DNA of 64,000 nucleotides from Roseobacter sp. (lineage in GTDB: Bacteria; Pseudomonadota; Alphaproteobacteria; Rhodobacterales; Rhodobacteraceae), in assembly GCA_002731875.1 (NCBI GenBank), contig PCCY01000021.1:104600-168599 (forward strand). Direction: 5' to 3'. This document shows, in pieces, positions 1 to 7,984 of the stretch. A program made the position numbers and the translations under genes. Each line of letters starts with the position of its first letter. Within the stretch, counting starts at the first letter, position 1. Below the pieces are notes generated by a model that was given only the letters and a program-made list of their open reading frames with translations, made no database searches and had not been told where the DNA came from.

Positions 1-864
1 CACAAGTGCAAGTTCTGCATCATCCCCGACATGCGCGGCCGCCTGCAATCGCGCCCTGCCCATGCGATCCTGCGCGAGGCTGAAAAGCTGGTGCAGAACG
101 GCGTGAACGAGCTGCTGGTGATTTCTCAGGATACATCAGCTTACGGGGTCGACATCAAACATGCCGAAGACCGCGGTCACCGTGCGCATATCACCGATCT
201 GGCCCGCGATCTTGGGTCGCTGGGGGCGTGGGTAAGGCTGCATTACGTCTATCCCTATCCCCATGTGCGCAACCTGATCCCCTTGATGGCCGAAGGGTTG
301 GTGTTACCCTATCTGGATATCCCGTTTCAGCACGCACACCCCGACGTTCTAAGGCGCATGGCGCGCCCGGCCGCTGCTGCCAAAACCTTGGATGAAATCA
401 ACGCGTGGCGCGAAATCTGCCCCGACATCACACTGCGTTCCACCTTTATTGTCGGGTATCCGGGCGAAACTGAAAGCGAATTTCAAACCTTGCTGGATTG
501 GCTGGACGAAGCGCAACTGGATCGCGTCGGCTGCTTTCAATATGAGAACGTTGATGGCGCACGGTCAAATGCGTTGCCAGACCATGTGCCGGCAGAGATC
601 AAGCAAGATCGCTGGGATCGGTTCATGGAAAAGGCCCAAGCCATATCCGAGGCGAAACTTGCCGCCAAGGTCGGTCGCACCATCCAGGTCATCGTCGATG
701 AAATAGACAGTGACGCAGCCACCTGCCGCACCAAGTCCGATGCGCCCGAGATTGACGGAAACCTGTTCATCGATGAAGATTTCCAGAACTTGAAAGTTGG
801 CGACATCGTTTCGGTCGAGGTGGAAGAGGCCGGCGAATACGATCTTTGGGGCCGCCTGGTTTAA
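1..864 (+). CDS. rimO: Ribosomal protein S12 methylthiotransferase RimO, 3' part
   Basis: Radical-SAM enzyme that methylthiolates an aspartate of ribosomal protein S12 in the cytoplasm. The frame is open from base 1, so the N-terminal UPF0004 domain and the gene start lie outside the window; 287 residues are present. The fragment opens inside the iron-sulfur motif (CKFC at fragment residues 3-6, the last two cysteines of CxxxCxxC), followed by a RimO-like stretch with [13 protein letters not shown]-like domain occupies roughly the last 65 residues and ends in EYDLWGRLV. Residues around the cluster fit RimO better than the tRNA enzyme MiaB. The stop is followed by about 230 bp without a gene. 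Confidence 0.93.
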   Translation, partial: HKCKFCIIPDMRGRLQSRPAHAILREAEKLVQNGVNELLVISQDTSAYGVDIKHAEDRGHRAHITDLARDLGSLGAWVRLHYVYPYPHVRNLIPLMAEGLVLPYLDIPFQHAHPDVLRRMARPAAAAKTLDEINAWREICPDITLRSTFIVGYPGETESEFQTLLDWLDEAQLDRVGCFQYENVDGARSNALPDHVPAEIKQDRWDRFMEKAQAISEAKLAAKVGRTIQVIVDEIDSDAATCRTKSDAPEIDGNLFIDEDFQNLKVGDIVSVEVEEAGEYDLWGRLV

Positions 865-1033
865 AGCGCGTCCTTACAGCCAATGTTTGTGCTATCAGGT
901 ACCCCTGGGAATATGAAGAACACGCCCCCATCCCGGTGCGCAAAATTATGCCCATATAGTTGATACCGTGCGAGGATACACTACATATAGCCCATACCGA
1001 GGGGGCGCAAAGTGTGATCCGGTGATATCGGCC

Positions 1034-1067
1034 TTGAAGATGTTCCCCTAATGTTCTATATACGTTC
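1034..1067 (+). promoter_or_regulatory. Sigma-70-like promoter overlapped by a triple GTTC (LexA-type) array
   Basis: A -35-like TTGAAG (1034-1039) and a -10-like TATATA (1057-1062) are separated by exactly 17 bp. Inside and across them lie three GTTC words at 1042-1045, 1053-1056 and 1064-1067, each separated by 7 bp. That gives two overlapping copies of GTTC-N7-GTTC, the SOS box described for Rhodobacter and other alphaproteobacteria. The position would let LexA block RNA polymerase. LexA control is inferred; the repeats and spacing are seen directly. Confidence 0.7.
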
Positions 1068-1093
1068 CGTATCAGAGCAAGAAAGGGTAATAT

Positions 1094-1459
1094 ATGTCCT
1101 ATCAGCCTCAGTTTCCGGGCCTGTTTTCCACCGATCAGGGTGCGGTAGCCGCGCATGCACACCAAGAGCATCCCGGTTTGCCTGCGACGCAAAAGCAGAT
1201 GCACTATGCTGAAGCGTTGTCTGCGAAGATCGGCATCGAACTCCCCAAGGGGATCGCCAATGACCGTTCTGCACTTTCTGCTTGGATCGACACCCACAAA
1301 CCCAAACCCATCGAAGGCCGTTTTGCAGATTATCCGTCGTCTAAACAGGTCGCCTTTGCTGAACGGATTGCGCGGCTCAAGCACCGGGAAATTCCGCAGC
1401 AATGTTTCCGCGACAAAGTCATGATGTCGCGCTGGATCGACGGCAACAAACCGCGGTAG
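1094..1459 (+). CDS. Conserved small protein with two internal repeats, unknown function
   Basis: A 121-residue soluble protein that I cannot assign to a named family. It contains two copies of a roughly 40-residue unit, at about residues 31-75 and 80-121. Each has the pattern P(S/T)xKQxxxAExx(S/A)xxxxIxxP followed by a helix ending in S(A/R)WID(T/G)xKP. No signal peptide or membrane segment is present. The start is supported by the GAAAGGG ribosome-binding site about 7 nt upstream. It is a single gene behind the LexA-like promoter, so a DNA-damage-related role is possible but purely inferred. Confidence 0.75.
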   Translation: MSYQPQFPGLFSTDQGAVAAHAHQEHPGLPATQKQMHYAEALSAKIGIELPKGIANDRSALSAWIDTHKPKPIEGRFADYPSSKQVAFAERIARLKHREIPQQCFRDKVMMSRWIDGNKPR

Positions 1460-1584
1460 CGCTTCGGGAAGGTCCACCCGGCTATGCCCCTTTCTTTCCG
1501 CCGGACCGGCACTTGATCGCCATAGGAATGCCGCATGGCCGTTCTATCATATAAGGTGTACTCTCCTTATGCTGGGGTCATATC

Positions 1585-2346
1585 ATGGCTTACCCGTACT
1601 CTCGCTCTGAAACCGTTGCCGATGGCACTGTGCATGTGCTGGGGCTGGGGATCGCAATTCCCGCGGTGACATTATTGTTGATCAACGCGGCAGAGCACGG
1701 CGTCTTGATCGTTGCGACAACGATATATTCAGTTTCGGTCGTCGCTTCGCTTTCGGCATCGGCCATTTACCATCTGATGCCCTTTGACCGGACGCGCCCG
1801 CTGTTGCGGCGCATGGATCACGCTGCGATTTATTTCAAGATCGCGGGGACCTATACGCCCATCGTCATGGTGATCGGAACAGGCTTTGCGTATGCGGTCC
1901 TGGCATTGGTCTGGGTGCTGGCCATCCTGGGCGCCACAGCCAAGCTTTGCTTCTGGAGCGCGGATTCCAAAGCGTCGCTTTATCTTTACCTCGGGATGGG
2001 CTGGCTTTCGGTTCTGCTGATCTGGCCGATGTGGCAAACCATTCCGGGCGTGGCCTTGCTTTTGATCACAATAGGTGGTGTGACATATTCACTGGGGACG
2101 ATCATTTATGCTCATGCCGGGATGCGATACCAGAACGCCTTCTGGCACGGCATCGTATTGACGGCGACGCTCTGCCTGCTTGCCGCTGTCACATTGAGCG
2201 TCACACCAGATCCATCTGCTCCAGATAGGTTCGCACGCAAGCTTGAACATGGCGAAACCTATCGCCTCCCAGATGCTTGCCACCGTACCAACGCGTCACA
2301 ACAACAAGTTGATCGCTCACGCCTTCACGATCAAGCATGCGGATGA
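1585..2346 (+). CDS. Haemolysin III / PAQR family membrane protein
   Basis: An integral membrane protein of the HlyIII (YqfA-like) branch of the PAQR superfamily; its cellular role is not established. Seven hydrophobic segments can be traced between residues 17 and about 210. Family features are present: SAIYHLMPFDRTRP after the second segment, the MDHAAIYFKIAGTYTP motif, and a late WHG histidine. The family is usually 200-220 residues, but this frame continues to 253. The last 45 residues (2212-2346) are polar and run antisense to the yigZ-like gene on the other strand, so the original stop has probably been lost. The start is preceded by an in-frame ATG-proximal purine-poor leader, so translation strength is uncertain. 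Confidence 0.82.
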   Translation: MAYPYSRSETVADGTVHVLGLGIAIPAVTLLLINAAEHGVLIVATTIYSVSVVASLSASAIYHLMPFDRTRPLLRRMDHAAIYFKIAGTYTPIVMVIGTGFAYAVLALVWVLAILGATAKLCFWSADSKASLYLYLGMGWLSVLLIWPMWQTIPGVALLLITIGGVTYSLGTIIYAHAGMRYQNAFWHGIVLTATLCLLAAVTLSVTPDPSAPDRFARKLEHGETYRLPDACHRTNASQQQVDRSRLHDQACG

Positions 2347-2560
2347 TCGTCATGCCGGCCCCCGATTCCCCGTCATCGGATTTAAGCGGCCCCCCGTCAG
2401 ACAGGATTACCGCCCAAGTGTTGTGAGTGGCCTTTGCATAGGCCTTGTCCCGCTTGAGCTGTTTCAGAGCGGCATCAACGTCTGAACGGCTTTTGGCCTC
2501 GCATCCCGACACCGCATATTTCGAACCGCGATCCGTGATGATGTGACCCAAGCGTTGCAT
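2201..2560 (-). CDS. YigZ/IMPACT family protein (UPF0029 domain only)
   Basis: A 119-residue protein matching the N-terminal UPF0029/IMPACT domain. The characteristic motif appears as RWYGGKHLGGDRF near residues 89-101, preceded by DDGESGAG. The C-terminal DUF1949 half found in E. coli YigZ is absent, so this is the short version. The family is linked to translation-associated regulation in eukaryotes (IMPACT); its bacterial function is unsettled. Its 3' end overlaps the convergent HlyIII frame by 146 bp, which is unusual for this gene-dense but otherwise cleanly spaced genome. Its start lies 9 nt from the stop of the upstream M48 peptidase gene on the same strand, so the two are probably co-transcribed. 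Confidence 0.8.
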   Translation of the reverse strand: MQRLGHIITDRGSKYAVSGCEAKSRSDVDAALKQLKRDKAYAKATHNTWAVILSDGGPLKSDDGESGAGMTIIRMLDREGVSDQLVVVTRWYGGKHLGGDRFRHVQACVRTYLEQMDLV

Positions 2561-2569
2561 AGCAGCGCT

Positions 2570-3289
2570 TCAAAGCCCCGCCGCAGTGCGCCGCACCGTG
2601 TCAAGACGCGACGCGTTGGGTGGATGGGTCCCCAGGAAACGGTCGCCGGGGTCGGGAATGCGCGCAAAGAACTCGGCCCCCCTGAGCGGGTTGTAGCCAG
2701 CGCGTTTGGTTATGACGGTGCCGAGCGCGTCTGCCTCCAGTTCGAAATCCTTGGAATAGCGACGCGCCCCGACTTGCGCACCCAATCGTTGTGCAGTTTC
2801 AACGGCCGTCGCGTCGCCGCCGCTCAGAGTGGCCAAGCCGGCAAAAATTACCGCGCCGGCAACTGCGTTTTGTTGCTGGCGTGCGATGTGTCCTTCGATA
2901 TGGTGCGCGGCTTCATGGCTCATGATAAAGGCCAGTTCGTCTTCGTTACGGGCATCGGCGATCAAAGCCAAGGTGAACGCGATAACCGGACGCCCGGCCC
3001 TGTCCTCGGTCTGGTAGGCATTTGCGGGCTGTCCGGCCCGATCATCCACCACGATGTTAAAGTCGCAATTCACCCCTGTTGTGCGCGACCGACATTCGCG
3101 CTCCGCGACCGGCTCAACCGTCCTGAGCACGCTGACGAAACTACGCGCGGCGTTGGACGCTGAAAAGGTGCCACCCTGCCTCTGGGCGGTCGGCTGGGGC
3201 GCAGGTTGCGAGACCGGTCCGGAGACAGTGGCGGGCTCGCACGCAGCGAATAAGGTCAATGCGGCAATGGCGACATAAAATCTTAACAT
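2570..3289 (-). CDS. M48 family metalloprotease, lipoprotein
   Basis: Predicted periplasmic, lipid-anchored zinc peptidase. The N terminus is a type II signal peptide with lipobox LFAAC (Cys17). The catalytic HEAAH motif is at residues 125-129 with a further His130, and the third zinc ligand is likely Glu185 in ELEADALG. The C-terminal GTHPPNASRL resembles the THPxxxxR signature of the M48/BepA-LoiP group. At 239 residues it lacks the TPR extension of BepA, resembling LoiP/YggG-type proteins that act in outer-membrane quality control; that role is inferred. It is transcribed toward the yigZ-like gene and divergently from the 78-residue protein at 3434. Confidence 0.88.
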   Translation of the reverse strand: MLRFYVAIAALTLFAACEPATVSGPVSQPAPQPTAQRQGGTFSASNAARSFVSVLRTVEPVAERECRSRTTGVNCDFNIVVDDRAGQPANAYQTEDRAGRPVIAFTLALIADARNEDELAFIMSHEAAHHIEGHIARQQQNAVAGAVIFAGLATLSGGDATAVETAQRLGAQVGARRYSKDFELEADALGTVITKRAGYNPLRGAEFFARIPDPGDRFLGTHPPNASRLDTVRRTAAGL

Positions 3290-3433
3290 CTTACAACGGA
3301 TCCTTGTTATGGGTCGTCCAAATTACATTCCACGAGAAGTCTAACGCGGTCTCACCGCCTTGAACAGACAGCATTGTTCCGATGTTATCGCCTAGTGCTT
3401 GCAATGACCCGCCGAAAGAATAATGTGCGCGTT

Positions 3434-3670
3434 ATGTTTACAATTGAACACGAATTTGATGCCAGTGTGATAACCTTAATCGACGAAGGCAAATCACCCT
3501 TACGCGAAGATGTGACGGTGCAGGCCTTTGCCAGCGTGGTTACGTTTGAACAGTGGGACCCCCGCACTGACACGGTAAGCAAGATCAGTATGTCGCCCGA
3601 ACAGCTTCGGGATCTTACCATCGCCCTGAATTTGCCCGAAGGCATCTACCGCACTCCACCGAAAGGTTAG
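3434..3670 (+). CDS. Conserved hypothetical protein, Rhodobacterales type
   Basis: A 78-residue soluble protein beginning MFTIEHEFDAS, with no recognised domain. I chose the ATG at 3434 because the acidic, conserved-looking core starts there. Upstream in-frame starts at 3374 and 3404 would add a basic segment without a ribosome-binding site. The middle part (VQAFASVVTFEQWDPRTD) and the C terminus (LPEGIYRTPP) look like a compact alpha/beta fold. It ends 14 nt before the aminotransferase start, so the two probably form an operon. Function unknown. Confidence 0.65.
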   Translation: MFTIEHEFDASVITLIDEGKSPLREDVTVQAFASVVTFEQWDPRTDTVSKISMSPEQLRDLTIALNLPEGIYRTPPKG

Positions 3671-3684
3671 AAAAGGACCCCCAT

Positions 3685-4551
3685 ATGGCCACAGGCACCA
3701 ATATCAAGACGTTTTACAATGGCTCGTGGCACGACGGAGACCTGTCCGTTATCAAGGCGGCCGATCATGGCGCTTGGCTCGGGACCACCGTGTTTGATGG
3801 CGCGCGTATGTTCAATGGGCTGTCCCCGGATCTGCGGGCGCATTGCGAACGTATCAACCGGTCTGCCGACGCGCTGATGATCACTCCGACAGTCGAAAGC
3901 GATGAAATGGTCGACATGGTTCATGAAGGACTCAAGACCTATGACAGGGACGCAGCGGTCTATATTCGCCCGATGTACTGGGCGCTGGCGGGCGATGAGT
4001 TGGGGATTGTGCCGCGCAAGGATGCGACAGGCTTTGCAATCAGCCTCGAGCAGATCCCGATGGCCGCCCCCGATGCCGCCACGACCCTGACCCGGACCCG
4101 TTTCCGCCGCCCGGTTCTGGAAGACAACGTGGTAAACGCCAAGGCAGGATGCCTCTATCCCAACAATGCCCGCATGATGGTGGAGGCCCGCTCAAAAGGA
4201 TTTGGTAACGCTTTGGTCGCCGATGCGATGGGAAATGTCGCCGAAACTGCTTCTGCCAACGTATTCATGGTTAAAGACGGCGAAGTGTTCACGCCGATTC
4301 CCAATGGCACGTTCCTTGCCGGTATCACGCGGGCGCGCCACATGAAAAACATGCGTGCTGACGGCATAAAGGTGCACGAAGCGGTTTTGAGCTTTGACGA
4401 TTTTCACGGAGCAGACGAAGTGTTCATGTCTGGGAATATGATGAAGGTAACCCCGGTCAAAGCCTTTGACGACACGCAATACCAGATCGGCCCCATTACG
4501 CGGCGCGTCCGCGAGATGTACTGGGACTGGGCTGAATCGGGACGCAGCTGA
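3685..4551 (+). CDS. ilvE: Branched-chain amino acid aminotransferase
   Basis: A 288-residue fold-type IV PLP enzyme that interconverts leucine, isoleucine and valine with their 2-oxo acids, using glutamate/2-oxoglutarate. The Schiff-base lysine is Lys153 in NAKAGCLYPN, followed by the family segments VAETASANVF and TFLAGITR. Length and motif order match the bacterial class IV aminotransferase family. D-amino-acid transaminase or aminodeoxychorismate lyase are less likely because of the GTTVFDGAR and LYPNNA signatures. It follows the 78-residue unknown gene after 14 nt; a 99-nt gap separates it from the universal stress gene. Confidence 0.9.
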   Translation: MATGTNIKTFYNGSWHDGDLSVIKAADHGAWLGTTVFDGARMFNGLSPDLRAHCERINRSADALMITPTVESDEMVDMVHEGLKTYDRDAAVYIRPMYWALAGDELGIVPRKDATGFAISLEQIPMAAPDAATTLTRTRFRRPVLEDNVVNAKAGCLYPNNARMMVEARSKGFGNALVADAMGNVAETASANVFMVKDGEVFTPIPNGTFLAGITRARHMKNMRADGIKVHEAVLSFDDFHGADEVFMSGNMMKVTPVKAFDDTQYQIGPITRRVREMYWDWAESGRS

Positions 4552-4650
4552 CCCGTGGTGCCAAGACCAGACGCTAGGCCGACAGGTTCAGTGTATTGAT
4601 CAAGGTGACTTTTATCCGTTCAATACGGGCCAGTCCAATCGGAGAGCAAG

Positions 4651-5109
4651 ATGCGTAAATTTATGGTAGTGCTGGATGATAGCCGGGAATGCTTGAACGC
4701 GATGCGGTTTGCGGCGATGCGGGCGTCGAAGTCGGGCGGTGGTGTCGTTGTGCTCTCGGTTATTCCGCCGGATGAATTCAATCACTGGATCGGGGTGGCA
4801 GAGGTGATGCGCGAAGAGGCACGCGAACGCATTGAAGTCCATTTCGAGGTCTTCGCCAAATGGATGCGCGACAGATTGAACGTCGAGCCCGAGCTGGTGA
4901 TCCGCGAAGGTGTTATCGTTGACGAAATAATCGACCAACTGGATTCCGACCATGAGATTGGCGTTTTGGTATTGGGTGCTGGCACTGACAAAAAATCTGG
5001 CCCCGGCCCCCTGGTCACGCAACTTTCGCGCAACGCAGGTTCGTTGCCCGTGCCGATTACCATCGTGCCGGGCGACATGAGCAAAGAGCGGCTGGAGATG
5101 ATAACATGA
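4651..5109 (+). CDS. Universal stress protein (UspA family)
   Basis: A 152-residue single-domain Usp protein. It has the N-terminal beta-strand with catalytically inert Asp (KFMVVLDDS), the acidic middle region, and the nucleotide-binding loop in the C-terminal third, seen here as LGAGTDKKSGPGPL. The G-2x-G-9x-G(S/T) ATP-binding motif is only loosely kept, so it may bind ATP weakly. Such cytoplasmic proteins accumulate on growth arrest. The start is supported by CGGAGAG about 7 nt upstream. It stands alone between ilvE and the nfuA operon. Confidence 0.88.
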   Translation: MRKFMVVLDDSRECLNAMRFAAMRASKSGGGVVVLSVIPPDEFNHWIGVAEVMREEARERIEVHFEVFAKWMRDRLNVEPELVIREGVIVDEIIDQLDSDHEIGVLVLGAGTDKKSGPGPLVTQLSRNAGSLPVPITIVPGDMSKERLEMIT

Positions 5110-5198
5110 AGATGCACGCCTGATTTAGAATCGTTCCAAACCTTGACTTGCGCTCATCCAGACCGCATATCTGATCTAACCCCGTACAGGAGCATGTG

Positions 5199-5759
5199 AT
5201 GTTTATTCAAACCGAATCCACGCCCAACCCAGCGACGCTCAAGTTTCTGCCCGGTCAGACCGTGCTTGAAATCGGGACCGCTGATTTTCCGGCCCCCGAG
5301 GCGGCAAGCTCATCACCGCTCGCTACCCGTCTGTTTGCCGTCCAAGGCGTCACCGGCGTCTTTTTCGGCACGGATTTCGTGACCATCACCAAAGCAGACT
5401 CGATCGAGTGGGATCATCTGAAGCCTGCCCTGCTGGGTGCGATCATGGAGCATTTTCAATCCGGTCAGCCGGTCATGGAAACAGGTCACGACCATGTGTC
5501 GGGGCATGCTGAGCACACTGGCGAAGACGGCGCGATCGTTGGGCAGATCAAGGAACTGCTCGACAGTCGTGTGCGCCCCGCGGTGGCACAAGATGGCGGT
5601 GACATCACGTTTCACGGGTTCGAGCGCGGCGTTGTCTATCTGCACATGCAGGGTGCCTGCGCCGGGTGTCCTTCTTCGACGCTCACGCTGAAGATGGGCA
5701 TTGAAAACCTGCTGCGTCACTATATCCCCGAAGTGACAGAGGTGCGCCCGGTTGCCTGA
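5199..5759 (+). CDS. NifU family iron-sulfur scaffold protein (Nfu)
   Basis: A 186-residue Fe-S carrier with an N-terminal Nfu/Hirv domain (FIQTESTPNPATLKFLPG) and a C-terminal NifU-like domain. The latter holds the CxxC cluster site at Cys154-Cys157 (GACAGCPSS). It would transfer [4Fe-4S] clusters to apo-enzymes in the cytoplasm. The ATG at 5199 is chosen over the adjacent GTG at 5196 because AGGAG (5188-5192) is ideally spaced from it. The stop overlaps the TTG start of tsaB by 8 nt. Nearby beneficiaries in the window include SdhB, RimO and Edd, although no genetic link is shown. Confidence 0.92.
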   Translation: MFIQTESTPNPATLKFLPGQTVLEIGTADFPAPEAASSSPLATRLFAVQGVTGVFFGTDFVTITKADSIEWDHLKPALLGAIMEHFQSGQPVMETGHDHVSGHAEHTGEDGAIVGQIKELLDSRVRPAVAQDGGDITFHGFERGVVYLHMQGACAGCPSSTLTLKMGIENLLRHYIPEVTEVRPVA

Positions 5760-6408
5760 AAAGCCGCTGATACTGGCGTTTGACACATCGGCCGCACATT
5801 GTGCGGCCGCTTTGCTGTCCGGCGATGACGTTCTTGCCAGCGTCGAAGAACCGATGGCCAAAGGTCAGGGCGAACGCCTGCTTGGGCTATGCCGCGAAAT
5901 TCTGGATAGCGCCGGCGCGGATTATGGCGATCTCACCGCGATAGCGGTGGGGATCGGGCCGGGTAATTTTACCGGTATTCGAATTTCCGTTTCCGCCGCG
6001 CGCGGGCTTTCGCTTGGCCTCGGTGTTCCTTCAATCGGCGTTTCGCGCCTTGAAGCACTGGCGCACGGTACCGCGGGCACAGTGGTTACCTGCATTGATG
6101 CGCGGCAGGATAAACTTTTCATTCAGGCCTTTGGTACGTCAGATGACCCTGTACCGACGATGTGTGGATGGGACGATCTTCCAGACCTTTACCACCATAC
6201 CGATCTGACATGCGTCGGATTTCAGGCCGAACGGCTTGCCCATCATTACAACGGTAAGGTTGGCCTCTGTACCATACCTATTGCCGAAGCGACGGCACGC
6301 ATCGCGGCGACCAGGCTTGATCGTGCCCTCCCTCGACCCGCGCCGTTGTATCTGCGGCCTGCGGATGCAGCACCTGCCCGTGATACCCCGCCCTCAATCC
6401 TGCCATGA
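5752..6408 (+). CDS. tsaB: tRNA threonylcarbamoyladenosine biosynthesis protein TsaB
   Basis: A 218-residue ASKHA-fold protein that partners TsaD in forming t6A37 on ANN-decoding tRNAs. The N terminus LILAFDTSAAHCAAAL and the motif VGIGPGNFTGIRISVSAARG are diagnostic for TsaB/YeaZ. The start is a TTG at 5752 that overlaps the end of the Nfu gene; no in-frame ATG lies near the conserved LILAFDTS. The C terminus overlaps rimI by 4 nt (ATGA). The tsaB-rimI pairing is common in proteobacteria. Confidence 0.92.
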   Translation: MPEKPLILAFDTSAAHCAAALLSGDDVLASVEEPMAKGQGERLLGLCREILDSAGADYGDLTAIAVGIGPGNFTGIRISVSAARGLSLGLGVPSIGVSRLEALAHGTAGTVVTCIDARQDKLFIQAFGTSDDPVPTMCGWDDLPDLYHHTDLTCVGFQAERLAHHYNGKVGLCTIPIAEATARIAATRLDRALPRPAPLYLRPADAAPARDTPPSILP

Positions 6409-6851
6409 CGCCCCAGCGGCTTGCGCAAATTCACGCGGCGGCCTTTGACGATGACCGCCCCTGGACCGCCGCGGAGTTCGAGGCCCTCATGGCATTGCCG
6501 TTTGTCGCGGTCTTTACCCAACCAGACGGTTTTGCACTCACCCGCCTGATAGTCGACGAAGCCGAGCTTTTGACCATTGCCGTGGCCCCCGCGGTGCAGG
6601 GGCAAGGCACAGGGCGACGGCTTCTGACCGCCTGGCTTGACCAGCTGGTGGCGGCACAGGCACGAACCGCCTTTCTGGAAGTCGCCGCCGACAATCTTGG
6701 CGCGCTACACCTTTACACCAGCTTTGGCTTTCAGGTCAGCGCCCGACGGCGTGGCTATTATCAGCGCAAAGATGCGGCGGCTGTGGATGCTTTGGTTCTT
6801 TCTCGGGAAGTAACGCATAGTCATTTTCCGGTTTCCCCCCCTAAAGGTTGA
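6405..6851 (+). CDS. rimI: GNAT acetyltransferase, RimI-like
   Basis: A 148-residue GNAT-fold protein. The acetyl-CoA binding signature is present as VAPAVQGQGTGRRLLTAWL around residues 61-80, and the family's C-terminal ALHLYTSFGFQVSARRRGYY motif ends the fold. RimI acetylates the N-terminal alanine of ribosomal protein S18 in E. coli. Assignment rests on the GNAT motifs plus the 4-nt overlap with tsaB, the usual neighbour. The last 15 residues are not conserved-looking and may lie outside the domain. Confidence 0.85.
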   Translation: MTPQRLAQIHAAAFDDDRPWTAAEFEALMALPFVAVFTQPDGFALTRLIVDEAELLTIAVAPAVQGQGTGRRLLTAWLDQLVAAQARTAFLEVAADNLGALHLYTSFGFQVSARRRGYYQRKDAAAVDALVLSREVTHSHFPVSPPKG

Positions 6852-6986
6852 GAAACAGGTTGACCCCACCCACCGGCTAAGCAGTATCGTACAACTTACC
6901 GGCGGGTTCCTGCACAGGCATGGCCTCGCGTCCGGGTACTGGTACTATGCCAATACCCCAACACCAATAAACCTGGGAGACATTCC

Positions 6987-7982
6987 ATGACCCTTATGAC
7001 TAAATTTCTCGGTGCTGTTGCGGCGACCGCGCTTAGTGCTGGTGCCGCCCTTGCTGAACCCGCGCTGATCTTCGACCTTGGCGGCAAGTTTGACAAATCC
7101 TTCAACGAAGCGGCCTTTGGTGGTGCCCAGCGATGGGCCAAGGAAACCGGTAACACTTTCCGCGAGATCGAATTGCAATCCGAAGCCCAGCGCGAACAGG
7201 CTTTGCGTCGTTTTGCCGAGGCGGGATCGAACCCGATCATCATGACTGGCTTTGCCTTCGGTGATGCATTGGGGCAGGTTGCCGGTGATTATCCGGATAC
7301 GGATTTCGTCATCATCGACATGGTCGTTGATGCGCCCAACGTCAGGTCCGTGGTGTTCAACGAACATGAAGGGTCGTATCTTGTTGGTATGATGGCGGCG
7401 ATGGCATCGAAAACCAACACTGTCGGCTTCATCGGCGGGATGGACATCCCGCTGATCCGCAAATTCGCATGTGGATATGCCCAAGGCGTGAAAGCCGCAA
7501 ACCCCGATGCGACGGTAATTTCCAACATGACGGGCACGACACCCGCCGCATGGAACGATCCGGTCAAAGGGTCCGAGCTGACAAAAGCCCAGATCAGCCA
7601 AGGCGCTGACGTGGTTTACGCTGCCGCGGGGGGCACTGGCGTCGGAGTGCTGCAAACAGCGGCTGACGAAGGCATCCTTTCCATCGGGGTAGATAGCAAC
7701 CAGAACTACCTGCACCCTGGCAAGGTGCTGACGTCCATGCTCAAGCGGGTTGATAACGCGGTCTATGACGCGATGTCGGACGGCCCCGGAATGGAAAAAG
7801 GGTTCAACGTCATGGGCGTCGGAAATAACGGCGTCGGCTATGCGATGGACGACAACAACAAGGACCTGGTGACCCCTGAAATGAAAGCTGCTGTCGAAGA
7901 AGCTGCGGCCAAAATCTCGGACGGCTCGCTTGAAGTACATGATTACATGGCTGACGATACCTGCCCTAGTCTGAGCTTCTAA
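6987..7982 (+). CDS. BMP-family (PnrA-like) nucleoside ABC transporter, substrate-binding protein
   Basis: A 331-residue periplasmic binding protein of the Bmp/PnrA/Med family. It carries a Sec signal peptide (residues 1-23, ending AGAALAEP) and the family segment LGGKFDKSFNEAAFGG, followed by two alternating alpha/beta lobes. Members of this family bind purine nucleosides, and the following ATPase and two permeases fit such importers. The substrate is inferred. A ribosome-binding site GGGAG lies just upstream of the start. The C-terminal DDTCPSL ends 2 nt before the ATPase start. Confidence 0.9.
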   Translation: MTLMTKFLGAVAATALSAGAALAEPALIFDLGGKFDKSFNEAAFGGAQRWAKETGNTFREIELQSEAQREQALRRFAEAGSNPIIMTGFAFGDALGQVAGDYPDTDFVIIDMVVDAPNVRSVVFNEHEGSYLVGMMAAMASKTNTVGFIGGMDIPLIRKFACGYAQGVKAANPDATVISNMTGTTPAAWNDPVKGSELTKAQISQGADVVYAAAGGTGVGVLQTAADEGILSIGVDSNQNYLHPGKVLTSMLKRVDNAVYDAMSDGPGMEKGFNVMGVGNNGVGYAMDDNNKDLVTPEMKAAVEEAAAKISDGSLEVHDYMADDTCPSLSF

Positions 7983-7984
7983 AA

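Noticed and set aside
767-1477. Long minus-strand frame of 236 codons across the rimO downstream gap and the internal-repeat gene
   Set aside because: It is antisense to a gene with a ribosome-binding site and promoter, has no recognisable domain and an unlikely basic, Cys/Arg-rich composition.
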